64,000 nucleotides of DNA. Origin: Culex pipiens pallens (Eukaryota; Arthropoda; Insecta; Diptera; Culicidae). Location: assembly GCF_016801865.2 (NCBI RefSeq), contig NC_068938.1, positions 114,726,615 through 114,790,614 on the forward strand. Direction: 5' to 3'. The position numbers were made by a program, and so were the translations under genes. Positions 1-13,600 of this stretch are shown here, piece after piece (the stretch's first letter is position 1; each line of letters starts with the position of its first letter). The notes below the pieces were generated by a model. It did no database searches, had not been told where the DNA came from, and saw only the letters and a program-made list of their open reading frames with translations.

Positions 1-883
1 ATGGAATTTTAATTATGTCTCTTTTTCTTAATGTACTTTAAACAAGAAACGTTTTTCGCTTGCTAGCTCAATTATAAAGCAATACATAGAGGTTTTCAGT
101 CGAGATTATCTCGTAATTACATTTTCTCGTTGTTTCTTTGATTTGCCTCGTACCGTTTAGTCCTGTTTCGGGAAAGTTTTCGGTCATGACAGCAGGAAAC
201 TTTTGTTTTCTTTGATGAATGCTCTGGCGCCTTGAACCACAAATGAGTGGGAAATTTTTGCCATGTCTGGCAATCAAATTGATTTTTTTTGCTTTCCTTT
301 CAAAAGAAAACAGCCAGGCTTTCCGAGGCTTCTAGGGAACGAAGCTGAGAAGGAAAAAAAATCACACACACAATCGTAAAAATAAACTGTAACGTAGCGA
401 ATAGAGAAACCATTTATTTATATGCGAGGCATTACTGCCGGTAGTCACGGCATATTTAAATTGGTCACCTGGATAAAGCCGTCTTTGCGCTAATGCACAC
501 GCCGCCGCCACTGTGGGCACACATTCAAATAAATATTTCTTAATACTTCCTTCGCCCGTAATGGATCCTACTACTACAAGTCAAATTCAGTATTCCATTC
601 ATTCGGGTTGAGTCCGAGAAAACTATCGCGATTTTTTGCGCGACCTTTTTCGCTGAAAAGGGGGAGAGATGAAAACAGATTAAAACTAACAACTTTTACA
701 TTAGGCAAGATAGTTTTGCAAGGCTGTTTCTAAATTCAATCACAAATCATTTTAAAAAGCGCTGATTCAGCTTGAAAACTTCTGGACCATCTATCTATAT
801 CCTTAGCGATGCTTCATCTTTAAAGGAATTTAAGATCTTTGAAAATATTGTTTTCGAAAAGATCGGGAAATTTCACGAATGTT
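1..883. other. AT-rich non-coding DNA, no gene seen
   Basis: No convincing reading frame, RNA gene or repeat boundary is visible. If the DIP-type gene extends to the left of the window, as its missing 5' exons imply, this is intronic. Confidence 0.5.
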
Positions 884-1639
884 TCATATTTTAACTTTGT
901 AAATCGGACCATAAGTTACTGAGATATCGACATTAAAAAATGATGGGTTGTTTGGGTGAGACTTAGAAAACATCAATTTTCCTGTTTTTAAACCTATGCA
1001 TGGCAACATCTCAGCAACTAAAGGTCGTTTCAACAAAGTTAAAAAAAGCAGAATAAAGAGAATTTTTTTCAGTTTTTCAATTTTTTTTTCAAAAGTGGGC
1101 AAACATGGGCATTAATTTAAAAAGTGAATAACTGCGACTATTTTCAAAAAATTTACCTAAAATGGTTACAATTAGAAAACGGTGCACTCGGTCAAAGATT
1201 TGTTTCCGTTCTGGAAATTTCTGAAAAGTTGTCCTAAAACATAACAGAAAATAAAAAAAAAGTGTTTTTTTTTTTTGCAAATCAGGTTAGAGTGACAGAA
1301 AGTTAAATTAAAAATCACATATTTTATCGTGTATTTTTTTTTCAGTGTAGTCATTTCCATACCTACAACTCTGCTGAAGACACAAAATCGATCAAAGAAT
1401 TCCTTCAAAAGATACAGATTTTGGAATTTTTATAAATCATTTTTGTATGGGCAGATGCCAAATTTGTATGGAATATGGACAAACTATTGATGCAAAATTG
1501 CTTTTTTCGGCATACCAAAGGCACTAAAAAAGTTTCAGCCGGATTAAAAAAAATACAAAAATATATAAAAAAAATTACCGATTTCGTAAAGAATTGCTCT
1601 GCTTTGGGCATATTGAATAAACAGTGATTTTATTAAAAT
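884..1639. repeat. Dispersed AT-rich repeat, copy A
   Basis: The segment with 'gaagacac(a/c)aaatcgat' followed by 'ttcaaaagatacagatt' (about 1370-1440) recurs inverted at about 5590-6660 and again near 47600-47650. The block with 'aacggtgcactcgg' near 1180 also recurs inverted near 46930. No coding potential is seen. It is an old, diverged interspersed family of unknown class. It hosts the SINE that follows. Confidence 0.6.
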
Positions 1640-1652
1640 ATTCGTCAGGCTG

Positions 1653-1915
1653 CCTGTGTGGATCAATCGGACCGCGCACTGGACTCACAATCCAGAGGTC
1701 GCCGGTTCGAATCCCGAGGCGGACGCAAAAAATTCTAAGTGTAAATATAGGTTTTCGGTGCCCTCTCCCCGTGCCATACCTTTACACTTAGGAGACCCGG
1801 GAGGCGGCGGAGTCTTGTCGCAAAAAGAACGATACACGCCTGTGAAACCGTTGAAGAAACTGCAAGGTTGAAGATGGTCACATTATAAGGTGTTACGTCG
1901 ATTCCGTTTTTTTCC
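1653..1915 (+). mobile_element. tRNA-derived SINE with 13-bp target duplication
   Basis: The 5' part (1655-1720) resembles a tRNA: an anticodon stem-loop CTGGA-CTCACAA-TCCAG (CAC, Val-like) and a good B box, GGTTCGAATCC, at 1704-1714. An unrelated body follows, ending in a T-rich tail. The 13-bp sequence ATTCGTCAGGCTG flanks it at 1640-1652 and 1916-1928, as expected for LINE-machinery retroposition. A second copy in opposite orientation lies at 40058-40302. The cloverleaf is degenerate, so this is not a tRNA gene. Confidence 0.85.
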
Positions 1916-1928
1916 ATTCGTCAGGCTG

Positions 1929-2569
1929 AGTAAATAGCGATTTTTCTGTTGCAAATTATACTGCCCACCATTGAAAAAACGGCTAATATCCACTTTTGGC
2001 AAAAACGAGATATAAGCACCAGGTGGTAGAGGACGTTCCAACGCATCTTCTGGAACTTGAATTTTACTGAAATAGTGTCTAGACTTGGCTGCCGATGCAA
2101 AAAACCAAACGGCTAATATGCCACTTTTATGGGAAATTGCCTTGACGAAGATTTGGTGACAAACACTAAAACGCTTTTTTCTCGGAATACTTGATTTGGC
2201 ATAATAGCCGAATTTTCAATTATGGGCAGTATAGCTAACTTTATCACGAAATGGTGATTTACAATTTGAGACAAAATCACAAATACAGCTTCAAAAAGTG
2301 TTTTCAAATGTTATCAATTATAAAATAGCTTTTTGAGAGTAATCAAACAATTTAATACAAGAGTTATGTACATTATTTTGTTAACATAAATATAAATGGC
2401 GAATTGTATAAAAAATAACACATTATTTTCTTACCAAAGTTACTTGATTTTAACCTAGTTACAAAAATGCTCGTAGAGACCGTCCTTTCGTTCAGCTCAA
2501 TGTAAATAACTAATAAATAACTAACTAACTAATGGTTTGCAATATGATATGATTTTTAAAAACTTCCTT
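1929..2569. other. AT-rich non-coding DNA
   Basis: It contains a short (ACTA)-type run near 2510-2530 and otherwise no recognisable gene or element boundary. Confidence 0.45.
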
Positions 2570-3237
2570 CAGCAAACGTAATAATCAAATTTAAGCATAA
2601 GCATAGGTGCCCACCCGCAGTTGCTACTCCGTTATTGACCAGGACCTCCAGAAGTTACATCCACGAGCCGTGGAAGATAAGTGGGTGCTATCTTTCCTCG
2701 CTTCGCAACTTCTCAAAGGCCCCTATCATGCTGATCAATACCGGCGCCGGCCACGACCAGTGGTAGGGTCACGGGGAAGTGGATGGGAATGTTAGTCCGA
2801 TACTTGAGTGATAGAGACCGCCCAATCGACTGCTTCTCCGACAAAGTATCACATGAGTTTTGAGGGGGTTAGTAGATGGGTATGAGGTCAGGATTCACGA
2901 GTGGCAGTGATGTGACCATGAGCATTTTGTTTATCGGTTGAAATTTTAAATCTTAGGCAGCCGGCTGCGGAAAGATAAATAATTGATTATTTGAAAAGTT
3001 TGTTTTAATCGAACGCGTGCCAACCGAGCGGCAGTGCTATGGGCTGGACTTATCAGTATATTTTTACTGTTGGTACAAATAAGATAACGCGAGCAAATGT
3101 CAAAAATAGTAGATGAGTTAATACTAAAGCTGCCAGTTGGAATAAATTATTACGATCAACGAATATAAACGAAAAGAAAACAGGACACCACGTAACCGAT
3201 TGTAATGAAATTAAAACAATAACTTAAACGAACTTAA

Positions 3238-3555
3238 CCGGCGGCGTGCCTTCCTATCAACAATGATAAAAGAAGGACTTATAAATTTAAAATATAAAAA
3301 GACTCCAAAAAATACGTTGCATAGTAACCGCGAAGTCCCGCTACTCACAATCGAATCCGAAAGATAGCTATCTAGAATTTTAAATATAGTATTAATTCGA
3401 CCGCGATCCTCCAGAAAATCTTCGTCGACGTGCCTTCCGATCAACGGTGATGTAAGAAGGGCTTTATTCATTAAAATGATTTTATATCATAAGCCTTAAA
3501 ACATATTCGTCGGCGTGCCTTCCGATCATCGATGATATAGAAAGGACTTAATCCA
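3238..3555. repeat. Three diverged copies of a hairpin-like motif
   Basis: The motif GCGTGCCTTCC(T/G)ATCA followed by (A)GAAGG(A/G)CTT occurs near 3243, 3428 and 3515. Each copy can pair CCTTC with GAAGG. The spacing is uneven (about 185 and 87 bp), so this is not a regular satellite. It belongs to the insertion 2593-4323. Confidence 0.55.
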
Positions 3556-3698
3556 GCAATACGACTTGCTTGTCTCGAAAAAAAAAGAATTCAGATCGTT
3601 TCTATCGAAAACTATGTAAAGAGAACAAAAATAAACTCATTGGCCAACGAACGCGCGAACTAAAAATAAAGAAAAAAGAAGAAGAAGAAGAAGAAGAC

Positions 3699-4323
3699 CA
3701 ATCACCCCATGCACACAAACAACGACACAAAAGAGATGAAAACAACACGAATCAGAAGAAATCCAATCACCCCATGTACACAAATAGTGACATAAAAGAG
3801 ACGGAAAATAACACGAAAAAACAGGACTGAGCGTCCACACAGGCACCGCACTACTGATGCCATTATTTAATTATAATGACCAATCACCCCATGCACTCGA
3901 ACAGCGACATAAAAGAGACGGAAAATAACACGAAAAAACAGGACTGAGCGTCCACACAGGCACCGCACTACTGATGCCATTATTTAATTAAAATGACCAA
4001 TCACCCCATGCACTCGAACAGCGACATAAAAGAGACGGAAAATAACACGAAAAAACAGGACTGAGCGTCCACACAGGCACCGCACTACTGATGCCATTAT
4101 TTAATTATAATGACCAATCACCCCATGCACTCGAACAGCGACACAAAAGAGACGGAAAATAACACGAAAAAACAGGACTGAGCGTCCACACAGGCACCGC
4201 ACTACTGATGCCATTATTTAATTATAATGACCAATCACCCCATGCACTCGAACAGCGACATAAAAGAGACGGAAAATAACACGAAAAAACAGGACTGAGC
4301 GTCCACACAGGCACCGCACTACT
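3699..4323. repeat. Tandem array, 117-bp period
   Basis: The motif CAATCACCCCATG(C/T)AC starts at 3699, 3764, 3881, 3998, 4115 and 4232. The last four steps are exactly 117 bp and the units are almost identical. The first unit is a 65-bp truncated, diverged form. Each unit ends with a block containing GAGCGTCCACACAGGCACC. The array forms the right end of the insertion 2593-4323. Confidence 0.9.
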
Positions 4324-4448
4324 CAGCAAACGTAATAATCAAATTTGAATTTTAACTGCTCGCAATTTTTACACCAACTCTCAATGTTTCACCTTCGAGC
4401 CCTACAGTTGAAATTCTCACCCATCATTCGATTGTGCCACCTTTGCAG

Positions 4449-4607
4449 TACCGCCGGACATCCTGGATTATCCCACCAGCACGGACATGGTCGTCCGCGA
4501 GGGCAGCAACGTGACACTGCGCTGTGCGGCCACCGGATCTCCAGCACCGACGATCGTGTGGCGCCGGGAGGGTGGTGAAAACATCTCGCTGCAAGACGGT
4601 GAATTAG
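4449..4607 (+). CDS. DIP-type exon A: N-terminal part of Ig domain 2
   Basis: The acceptor is ttgcag|TA and the donor is TTAG|gtgagt. It is 159 bp: two bases complete a Val codon, then 52 codons, then one base left for the next exon. It encodes the Ig1-Ig2 linker PPDILDYPTSTD, strand B with NVTLRC, and strand C with TIVWRREGG. The N-V-T sequon is a potential N-glycosylation site. It is GC-rich compared with its AT-rich flanks. Confidence 0.93.
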
Positions 4608-7600
4608 GTGAGTTTGATAACTTTTTACTCGTGGCGAATAATGGACCATGACCTGCTCCGTATACATCAAATACAGATAAATTTAGAGAAAAAAACTTCA
4701 CCTCGTAATTCCAAACGAATGCAATAAATTTCCCTGAAGGATACGTGAGAGGGGTGGCAAGGATTGAGAGAGATTAAAATCGGCAATATAGCTGTAAACT
4801 TTGCGGTGTATGAATATGATATGCAATTGAGCTAAGTGATGTATCGGCGTTGGTAGCGAGTGAAAGAGCTGTGAATTTTATGGATATCTCTCTGTTTGGC
4901 AGGGGCAATAAGCATGTTTTATTATTTATTTTCATGTGTATTTGTGTGTGTATACAAGTCGAGCGAGAGCGGCATGCAATTCAAACATCCTGTACGGATC
5001 CATTTCTTCGAACAGAGAGCTAATTTCAATAATTGAACATCAGCACTTGGGGAGTCGATGGTTTTAATTTTTCTATTTGCAAATGTCGTATAATGCTCCA
5101 CGAATGGTTATGTTCAAATCGTGTAAACGTGTCTGCGCTGAAACTGCTGTAAATTGGGCTCCCAAGCGACGTTCTTAGTCTGAGTGACAAAATACTGTGC
5201 CAATTCGGAAGTAATTGGATGTAGCTGTTCGATAGACAAGTCAATCAATTCAAACTGCAGCATAGGCTTATTCATTATTGGTGATTAATTTTCTTAGTTT
5301 TAGTTTTGTTACTGACATTTTGATTCCAGCGATTACCTATAAAGCATGGGTATCAATTTTTTTGTAATTGAAAGACGCAGCTGTATAAGACTTAAAATTG
5401 ACTAACTACAACTTAAGCAATTCTCTGATATTTCGGTAGTTCGTTTTTTTTTTTGAATTTTTTAATCCAGCTGATTTATTTTGTGCCTTCAGTATGCCCA
5501 GATAAGCCATTTTGCATCATTAGTTTGTCCATATAATTTTCCATGCAAATTTGGCAGCTATCCATAAAAAAATAATATGTGAACATTAAAAAATCTGTAT
5601 CTTTTGAATTGAGAAGGCTTTTGACAATGTTTGGCATGATGGTTTGATACATAAACTGTATTTATACGGTTTTCCAATGTATCTTATCAAAATTATCCAG
5701 CACTATCTTTCGGAGAGATCGTTCAGGGTTTTTCTGAATGGGATTGCTTCTGGATTATTCAACATTGATGCTGGGGTTCCCCAAGGAAGTATTCTTGGCC
5801 CACTTCTGTACAATATTTTTACATCTGATTTGCCTACTCTTCCTGGTAATGGTGTGTTGTCACTTTTTGCTGATGACACTGCCGTTATTTATAAGGGTAA
5901 AATAACCAGATATTTAGTTGGCCGTCTTCAGAAGGGTCTTGACGTTCTTTCCGAATACTTTGGCGACTGGAAAATTCGCATAAATGCAGCCAAAACTCAA
6001 ACCATCATTTTTCCACTTTCCAAATTAATTAACAGATTAATTAACAGATTAACAGCCCTTTAATTAACAGAAAATCAAAGCTATCTTTGAAAAATAAGTT
6101 AGCAGTTTACAAACAAATAATTTATCCCGTTATTGAGTATGCAGTACCTGTTTGGGAGTGTTGCGCTAGAACTCATAAATTGAAGCTCCAGCGTGTCCAA
6201 AACAAGGTACTCAAAATGGTTTTGAATGTTCCTGGCTGGACAAGATCAAGTGAGGTTCATGAATTAGCAGAAGTAAAAATGTTGGATCAGAAGATTCAAG
6301 AAAAATGTTTGAAATTCAGGGAAAAATGTGCTATTTCTGAATACCCCTTGATTCAAGGATTGGTTTAGTTTATTGTAAGTTTAAGTTAGTTTTAGGTTAG
6401 GTTATGTTTTCTTAACATTTTTTTTCCTCATTGTACCTAGTGTTACAAAAATGATAAATCATATACTTTTAAAGTTATGAAAATGAACAGTGTTTAAATC
6501 ACGAAAAGCAAACTAAAGCTGAAGAGCCACAGCTGACCACTTATTATGTAAACCAAATGTAATTATTATAAGAATGATTCAATAAAGTATATTTAATTCA
6601 AAATTGTATCTTTTGAAGGAATTTTTTGATCGATTTGGTGTCTTGAGCAAAGTTGTTGGCATCGATAAGGGCTGCATTGAAAGAAAATGATGCAAGGTAA
6701 AAAAATCGTAATTTCTAATTTCACTTTTAGTTGCTAAATTTTATTTGCAAAAAAAACACTATTTTTATTTTTTCTTATCTCTGATGTATTTTTGGGGACA
6801 TCAAAAGCCAACTTTTCAAAAATTTCCGGAATAGGCAAAACATTTTTGGCCGAGTAATAATTTTTTCGATCAATACTTAATTTTTCAAAAAATCGAAATA
6901 TCGGTCGCAAAAAATTTTTAACTTCATTTTCGATATAAAATCGAAAAAAAGTTTCAGCCGGATTAAAAAATACAAAAATTAAAATGCGATTGCGAGGAAA
7001 ATTTCTTGTTTACACTCATCCCTCATATTCGGAACAGTTTACAGATCGGCCAATGTTCAATAAATCATATAAAATTGATAATTGAACATAATGATTTGCT
7101 TTTACCTTCATGTGAAAGCTTTTCTTGCGATCTTTCGATTGATGTATAGACCGGCTGTACATTTTTACGATTTATATCAAGTTTTCGAAGAAAAACATTA
7201 ACCATTGAAATCCACAAATTCGGAACACTTTTTTCTAACGATGTAAATAAACTTTTTTTTCTCTCCAGGTGTACATGTTTTTTGCAAAAAAATGACTTTG
7301 CACTCTGAAACCAATCGAACTCATGGTTAGTGATGTTTTATGAATGGTCTGATAACTTTTTTGTGAAAATATCAGGTGTTCCACAATTGTGGGAGACACA
7401 ATAACATCCCACAATCATGGAACGGGCAATTTGGAGGCAGTATTTTGCTGCTCTGGATAAAATAGTCTTGAAATGCAGTTTTTGTTTGAAAAGTATTACT
7501 TTTACTGATGAAATAGCAAGAGAATGTCCAAATAAAGGCCTTAAAAATATTAGGGTCGGCAGAAAAGTTGCATTTTGCATTCTTTTGACAAATTACCACA

Positions 7601-10600
7601 AAAGTGTTCCGAATTTGTGGGCGATTCTTTTCAATCTTGTGTATTTTTTCTTCAGAAATTATGAAAGACATAAAAACTTGAATTTTAAATTTGATTTATT
7701 TTATAAGAACCTTTTTACTCTGGAACGCATTGAACAAAGAATTGTGGTTGGTTTAAAATCCAAAGCACAACTTAGTGGATAGAATTTTGTAATTTTAAGT
7801 GCGTTTAAGATATCTTAAAACTGCTGTATTCAGATTTTTGTCTAGACTATGTTCTGTTGGAATCAATTTATTATATGATTTCAAACTCAAAAACTATACA
7901 AATGTATTAAAAAAATGTTTTTGTGAACATTTTAAAAACATCCCAGGATCGCTAGCAAAATCAATGCTTTTAGGTATTTGTAATTTTGAGCACTGGAAAG
8001 ATTAAATGCGGAAAAAATCCTGCTTTGACTATATAAAAAATAGTTGATCTTGAATATATTCAAAACATCTCGTCATAAGTAACCTTTATTCTAACCTAAC
8101 TGAATAAGTGATGCCACAATCAATCATAATTTTAGCGAGAATAAGTATAGTGTTCCTAAAGTTAGCTTAAAGTGTTCCGCACTTAATTATTCATAGATTT
8201 GCATCCATTAGAGCGTAAAAACAGTTCGGCATGAATCATGTCTGTCCTGGCAGTGTTAGGGTCTAGCTAATCGATGTCAAATATATCATCATCACAAACA
8301 GCTGGGATTGTATGAAGTTCAAGCCATCCGTTCGCAATCCCCCAGAATCCGGTCCGGATCAGAAAATATATCCACCTCTAAATGAGAATAAATTATTTGT
8401 TTGGCAAACACGATAAACGATTTTGTGATTCGATATCAAAACAAACACATAAATGGAAATAATTGAATCAATACCGACAGGCTCAATTGGTGAATAATTT
8501 CCCGCCCCTATTCTTTTGCGGAAAGAGGGGAGTTTCAGAGTGATTGAATTGAAAGAGTTTGCTCCGGCGGCTTCCTTGTTGACTCTTCCTTCCTTCCTGG
8601 GTGGGTGTTGAGTGGCGAGGAAAATCCTCTTCTGCTTATCCTGTTTCTTCTCCGACGAATCGTCGACTGACGAGCTATTTCACGCCTGATTGCTCTCTTC
8701 TGCCCTCTCAACACAGGCAAACCAACAGAATTGCTGCGGGGGACGGTTTACCGATATCATGACAATGGAAGTGGGGGAGGGACGACGACTTTTGCTTACT
8801 TTATGCGGAGTATCGCTTTTCATTTGTGCTTGATGGCTTCATTACATATTTCATCAGATCCTTACCGACGTGACAATACAGTGCAAATGTACATTGCACA
8901 CAATTCGTTTGTCAAAAAAAGGAAGGAAGAAGGGTATTTGGTCACACGGTTAACCTCGATTCGTTTTTTTTTATTGAAACATTTTAATTTTTGCGTCGAA
9001 ATTCAATTGCAACGAAAGTGATAATTAAATTAAAAACAAATAGACAACCATATTTTTTCCGGATTAAGAGAGTCTTTCCAAAATGATCCCTTTTGTTCGC
9101 CACCTATATGAGCACAATCCGTGCACGAGACTCGCAAACATTCGACGTCGATTTGTTTTGCCAGCAACTACTGTTTCCGTTTGTCGTTTGTCAGTATTTT
9201 TGGGTGGGTAAAAAAAAGGTCCACGACGTGGTGCATGACGAATGTTGGTTTACCGGAGACAGCTTGTTTGCTTGTTACTGTTTTCTGTTTTGTTTCACCG
9301 TTTGCGTTTCGTGCCTCGTACGAGAAAAATGAAAAATAATTCCATTTTATGACAGCTTTATTCATTGGAATCAATTTTCATTGCAATTGAAAATTTATCA
9401 TTTTATTGTTCCTGGTGAATTGACTGTGAAATGTTAAGGTTTTGTGTGCAGCGTTGTTAAATTGGCAGGTCAGCAAACACTCTGATTTGTCGAATATGTT
9501 TCTATTTGACACTGGAGAGAAATTTGTGCTTAACTTGTTACGTTCAAAACTAAGGCTCGAACGAAAGTAAAGAGTAAGGTGTAACAAACTTAATAATGTT
9601 TGGTCATTCTTGAGCTTATATTTTGAAAATCTTACATTTGAGATTGATTAGATGCAACGGTTCCAGGCCCATTATCTTTCAATTATAAAATGGGATTTTT
9701 GAGCATATTAGTTATTTTTGCCTTTTTAGTTAAACTTTCGTAAAATTTCCTTATCTTAACGATGAAAAAGCTGTTAAATTTTAAAATCGTAATGCATGAT
9801 TTTAACGGTCAATGAAAATTAAGTGAATCCCTTGAAAAGTAATGCTTGAATAAATATCCTAAAAACTAAAAAAAAAAAAACAAAAATGTTTAAGTTTGAC
9901 ATCTAACATTTGTTCGATCGTTGTTGAGATTTGAATGTTTTATTAAAGTCCAGACTCAATTATCCGAAGTTCTCGGCAAAATTTCACTTCGGATGAAAAT
10001 ATGTTTGGACACTTGAAACAGGAAAATATATTTTATTTTTTTTAATCCTTTGGATCCAAAAATGCTGAACAGGGTTTTCCGAAAATTGGGATTTTTTGGA
10101 GCTTTGGTGTTTTTAGAAGAGTTATTTGGCAGAAAACCATTGGTTGAAAATTAGGTTAGTTCACGATAAGGGTGATTTTAAAAATCTAACTTTTCAGGAA
10201 TATTTTCGGGAATTTTTTCGTCTTCTAGAAAGTTGTTAAGCTTGCGAATTCAAGTAACTTTGTCGAAGACACCAAGATCGTGCAATTTACGTTTTCTATT
10301 ATCAGTTTTATAGGGAGCATCTGAGCAAATCATCAAAAAACTGTTTTTTGGAAGTAGTAATGTGACCATGTTCGCATAAATGTTCCATATATGCAAAAAC
10401 AGCAAGCTGAGAAAAACGCATTTGAAGTTTGTCCCACAAAAAAGGCTATGTGTTAAGTTTTCGCGAAAAAACTGGATTTCGTCATGATTTCTAGAACAAA
10501 ATACTGAAAGTTATAGGCTCTTATGAAAGATCACATGATTTTGAACCAAACTGCATCAAAAACTCAAAAGCATTGGGGTTAGGTTTAAGAGAAAAGTAAT

Positions 10601-13600
10601 GTTTAGGCTTAGTGATTTTTCACGCTCGAAAATAGCAAATTTCACGGGGAACTCAATTGCAAAACACAAAATTTCACGCAAATGTCACGGACATGAGAAA
10701 TGTTGAAATAACTCTGAAAATCTTCTGTTAAAAAAAAACTTCACTAAATTTAAACGTGAAACAAAAAAAAACTCTCATAATTTTCAAAAAAAGTTTTTAC
10801 CTAGTTTATAGCTCTTTTTATATTTAAAACAAAATATAGGGCATCATTTATTGATCTACATGTTTGATATTCAACAAATATAGCAATAATGTTTTCGCTG
10901 ATTTGCTTCTGTTTTAATAGTTTACATTTTATTGAATTTCATATCAAAGCAAGATTCAACAATCTTGTTCATCCAAAATGAGTAAAATAGTTAGTTAAAT
11001 TTTCTGCGTCATTTAGCCCATTCAAAATATTTTTTTAAGATTCGATCACTCTTTTCAAAAACTAAATTTAAAATCAATAGGCAAAAATAATATAATTTGC
11101 AACAAAATCGAAATTTTTATTTAAAATGAGATCAGAAAACAAAAAAAGCTGTCATTTTTTAACTTTCACGGGAATCATCCACCCAAATAATCAAATTTCG
11201 TTAAAATTAAACAGAACTTAGAAAAAAATCTGATATCTTTTTAAAATGTGATTTCAAAATGAAGAGTACTTTTAATACTCTTCACCTAATTTTGGATAAA
11301 ACAAAGCTTATTTTATTTTGAAATTTTGATTTTCGAATTAAAAAGTGAAATTTTTACTAAGGTGAAAAAATATTACAAAATTTTGTTAGTTCCTAAAAAC
11401 TGATAAATCTAAACAATTCTTAAAATGGTTCATATCAAGCTTTTCAATTTAAAACTTATAAAATTTACTTAAATAGTCTTTTTGGTTGAAATATTGAAGT
11501 TGTTTGAAGAAAAGCATGATCTGAGAAAATTTATAAATATCAAGAATTTCACACCGTTCGCGGATGGTCATCAAATTTCACTAACCCTATATAAGTAATT
11601 GAAAAAGGGTATTTTCACTCGCTTAATTCTACAGTAGATCTTCGAATTATTTTTATTCCTGTTTGAGTTTGATAAAATTTTTGAAAAAAATTGTTACAGT
11701 TTCACACAAACATAAAATTTCACGGGATTTCGCGGAAAAAGACAAATTTCACGGATTTCACGCTGTCCGCGAAATCGTGAAATTTCACTAACCCTAGTAA
11801 TGTTCAAAACACTTTTAGATCTTTAAAATCCAACATTTTCATTTTTTGACAAGTCAATTGGACTTAAGGGTCAAAAGTTACAGCCATTTTTAAGTTAAAA
11901 AGATACAAATTTAATATCTCAAAAAGGCGATTTTTTTTATTTTTTTTTTTTGGAGGGTGATCCAGCCGCACATCGTTGATGTCGAAACCTCTAAGCTGGG
12001 CCCTCGTCCTGTCACGTTCGTCAGAAGTCTTGTCGTACATTACAACTAGAATCAGATCTGCCAATGAATTAGTACACTTCGACCAAATAAACACTGACGC
12101 TGTATGGATCTGACTCTAGAATAAATGCACAGTTGTGTGTTATTCATAAGGCCAAAATATTCAATTATTCATTTAAGTTCAAAAATTAATTTGCGGATAA
12201 CTACCTAACTTGAATTACACAAGATTTAAAGTAACCTATCCGAAAGCTATTGTTATCTCAAATCCCCGACATTTAAATTAATAGTCAAAAATCCTAGTAC
12301 ATTTCTTCTAAAACCTGTCTGGCTTCTTTTAAAAACAAAAAACAAAAAGATTAACAGGTCATATTTTAAAAGTCGCTAATTGAAAAATAGACGACCATTT
12401 GTTCGTCAGAATTCCGGTAGATCCTCGATTCACAACAATGGTCGATACAATCATAATCCGACAACCGTTAGTTCAACTGATCAACGAATTTAGTACGATA
12501 TCATTTCACTATTGATTGATCGAGACTCTATGGAAATTTTGACAAATCAGAATGGTTTTTATGCTACTTGAATGAAAATCACCGATTCTGACAGAATTAT
12601 TAAATTCACTATTCCTAATTTTATCCCTAAATAACTAAATGCAAGGTATAAAAAGATGATATTTATAGTTAAAATCCTAGTTTCTACAAATAACGAAATT
12701 TTTAAAAACCTGCATCCTAACCTGACACCCACATTAAGATAGGGAAAAATCACATATGTAGCAGTTCATTGTACAAATGTGATATTTCCACTATCGGAGA
12801 ACTTCCTTGTCTCGATGACAGCTTACCGGCCATCGATTAAGCCCTGAGACTGCGCCAAAGTGGGTTCTCGCAGCATGAAGTGGTGTCCATGTGTAAAAAT
12901 GGAAGTTTCAGCAATATTCTGAAAACTTAGATTTTAATTCCACATCGCATCAAATCATACTCCTTGCCAAACAAGCATCAAACTTATGATACTCATTATG
13001 ACATAGCCCAGGGAAATATCTCAAAAAGGCGAAGTTCAAATTTTAAGCACCAGGTTGCATTAGAAAGAGGAGATCTAGTACTACACGAATCTCAGGGGCA
13101 ATATTCTGTAAACACGACCGTATCCCCCTAAAGCGTCTAAGTGGTATATGGATGGCCTCCAATCAAAGTTTGATACACCGAAATTTTTGTTAGACACATT
13201 TAAAACCGATTGTTTGGAAGATACTTTAATTAAACTGCACATACTATCGATATAATTTAGATTAGAACTCTAGAATGTTATCTACAACGAGATAAACATT
13301 TCAGGAATGTAACTGAGAATGCAAAAAAAAAAAATTAAATTACATGTCCATCATCTCATGTTACATTATTTGTCTAGACAAGGCCAGATTGATCCACTAA
13401 TCTTGATTACGTTGCACTAAACGTCACGAAGTTCTAAACAATTCGCTTTCTTCCCAATTTTCAGTTCCATCCGTCGAGGGACCAACGTTCAGCATTCCCC
13501 GGGTGAACCGTTTGCACATGGGAGCATATCTGTGCATAGCTTCGAACGGAGTGCCACCCTCGGTCAGCAAACGCGTCATGCTGATTGTCCACTGTGAGTT

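Larger units (their letters stand above)
2593..4323. mobile_element. 1.73-kb non-coding insertion with 23-bp target duplication
   Basis: A 23-bp sequence beginning CAGCAAACGTAATAA is found identically at 2570-2592 and 4324-4346, so the DNA between looks like a single insertion. A duplication this long fits target-primed reverse transcription more than a DNA transposon. The insert begins with a 'gcataagcata' motif and a GC-richer block (2605-2830). It then has three copies of a hairpin-like motif (3238-3555) and ends in a 117-bp tandem array. No protein similarity was recognised. It lies in the intron about 100 bp upstream of the first DIP exon of the window. Confidence 0.7.

Noticed and set aside
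3699..4323. CRISPR-like repeat array
   Set aside because: Units are contiguous 117-bp tandem repeats without unique spacers, in a eukaryotic intron.
7417..7782. 121-codon ORF in the first long intron
   Set aside because: It is AT-rich, low in complexity, has no recognisable domain, and is flanked by repeat-like 'ttccgaat' motifs.
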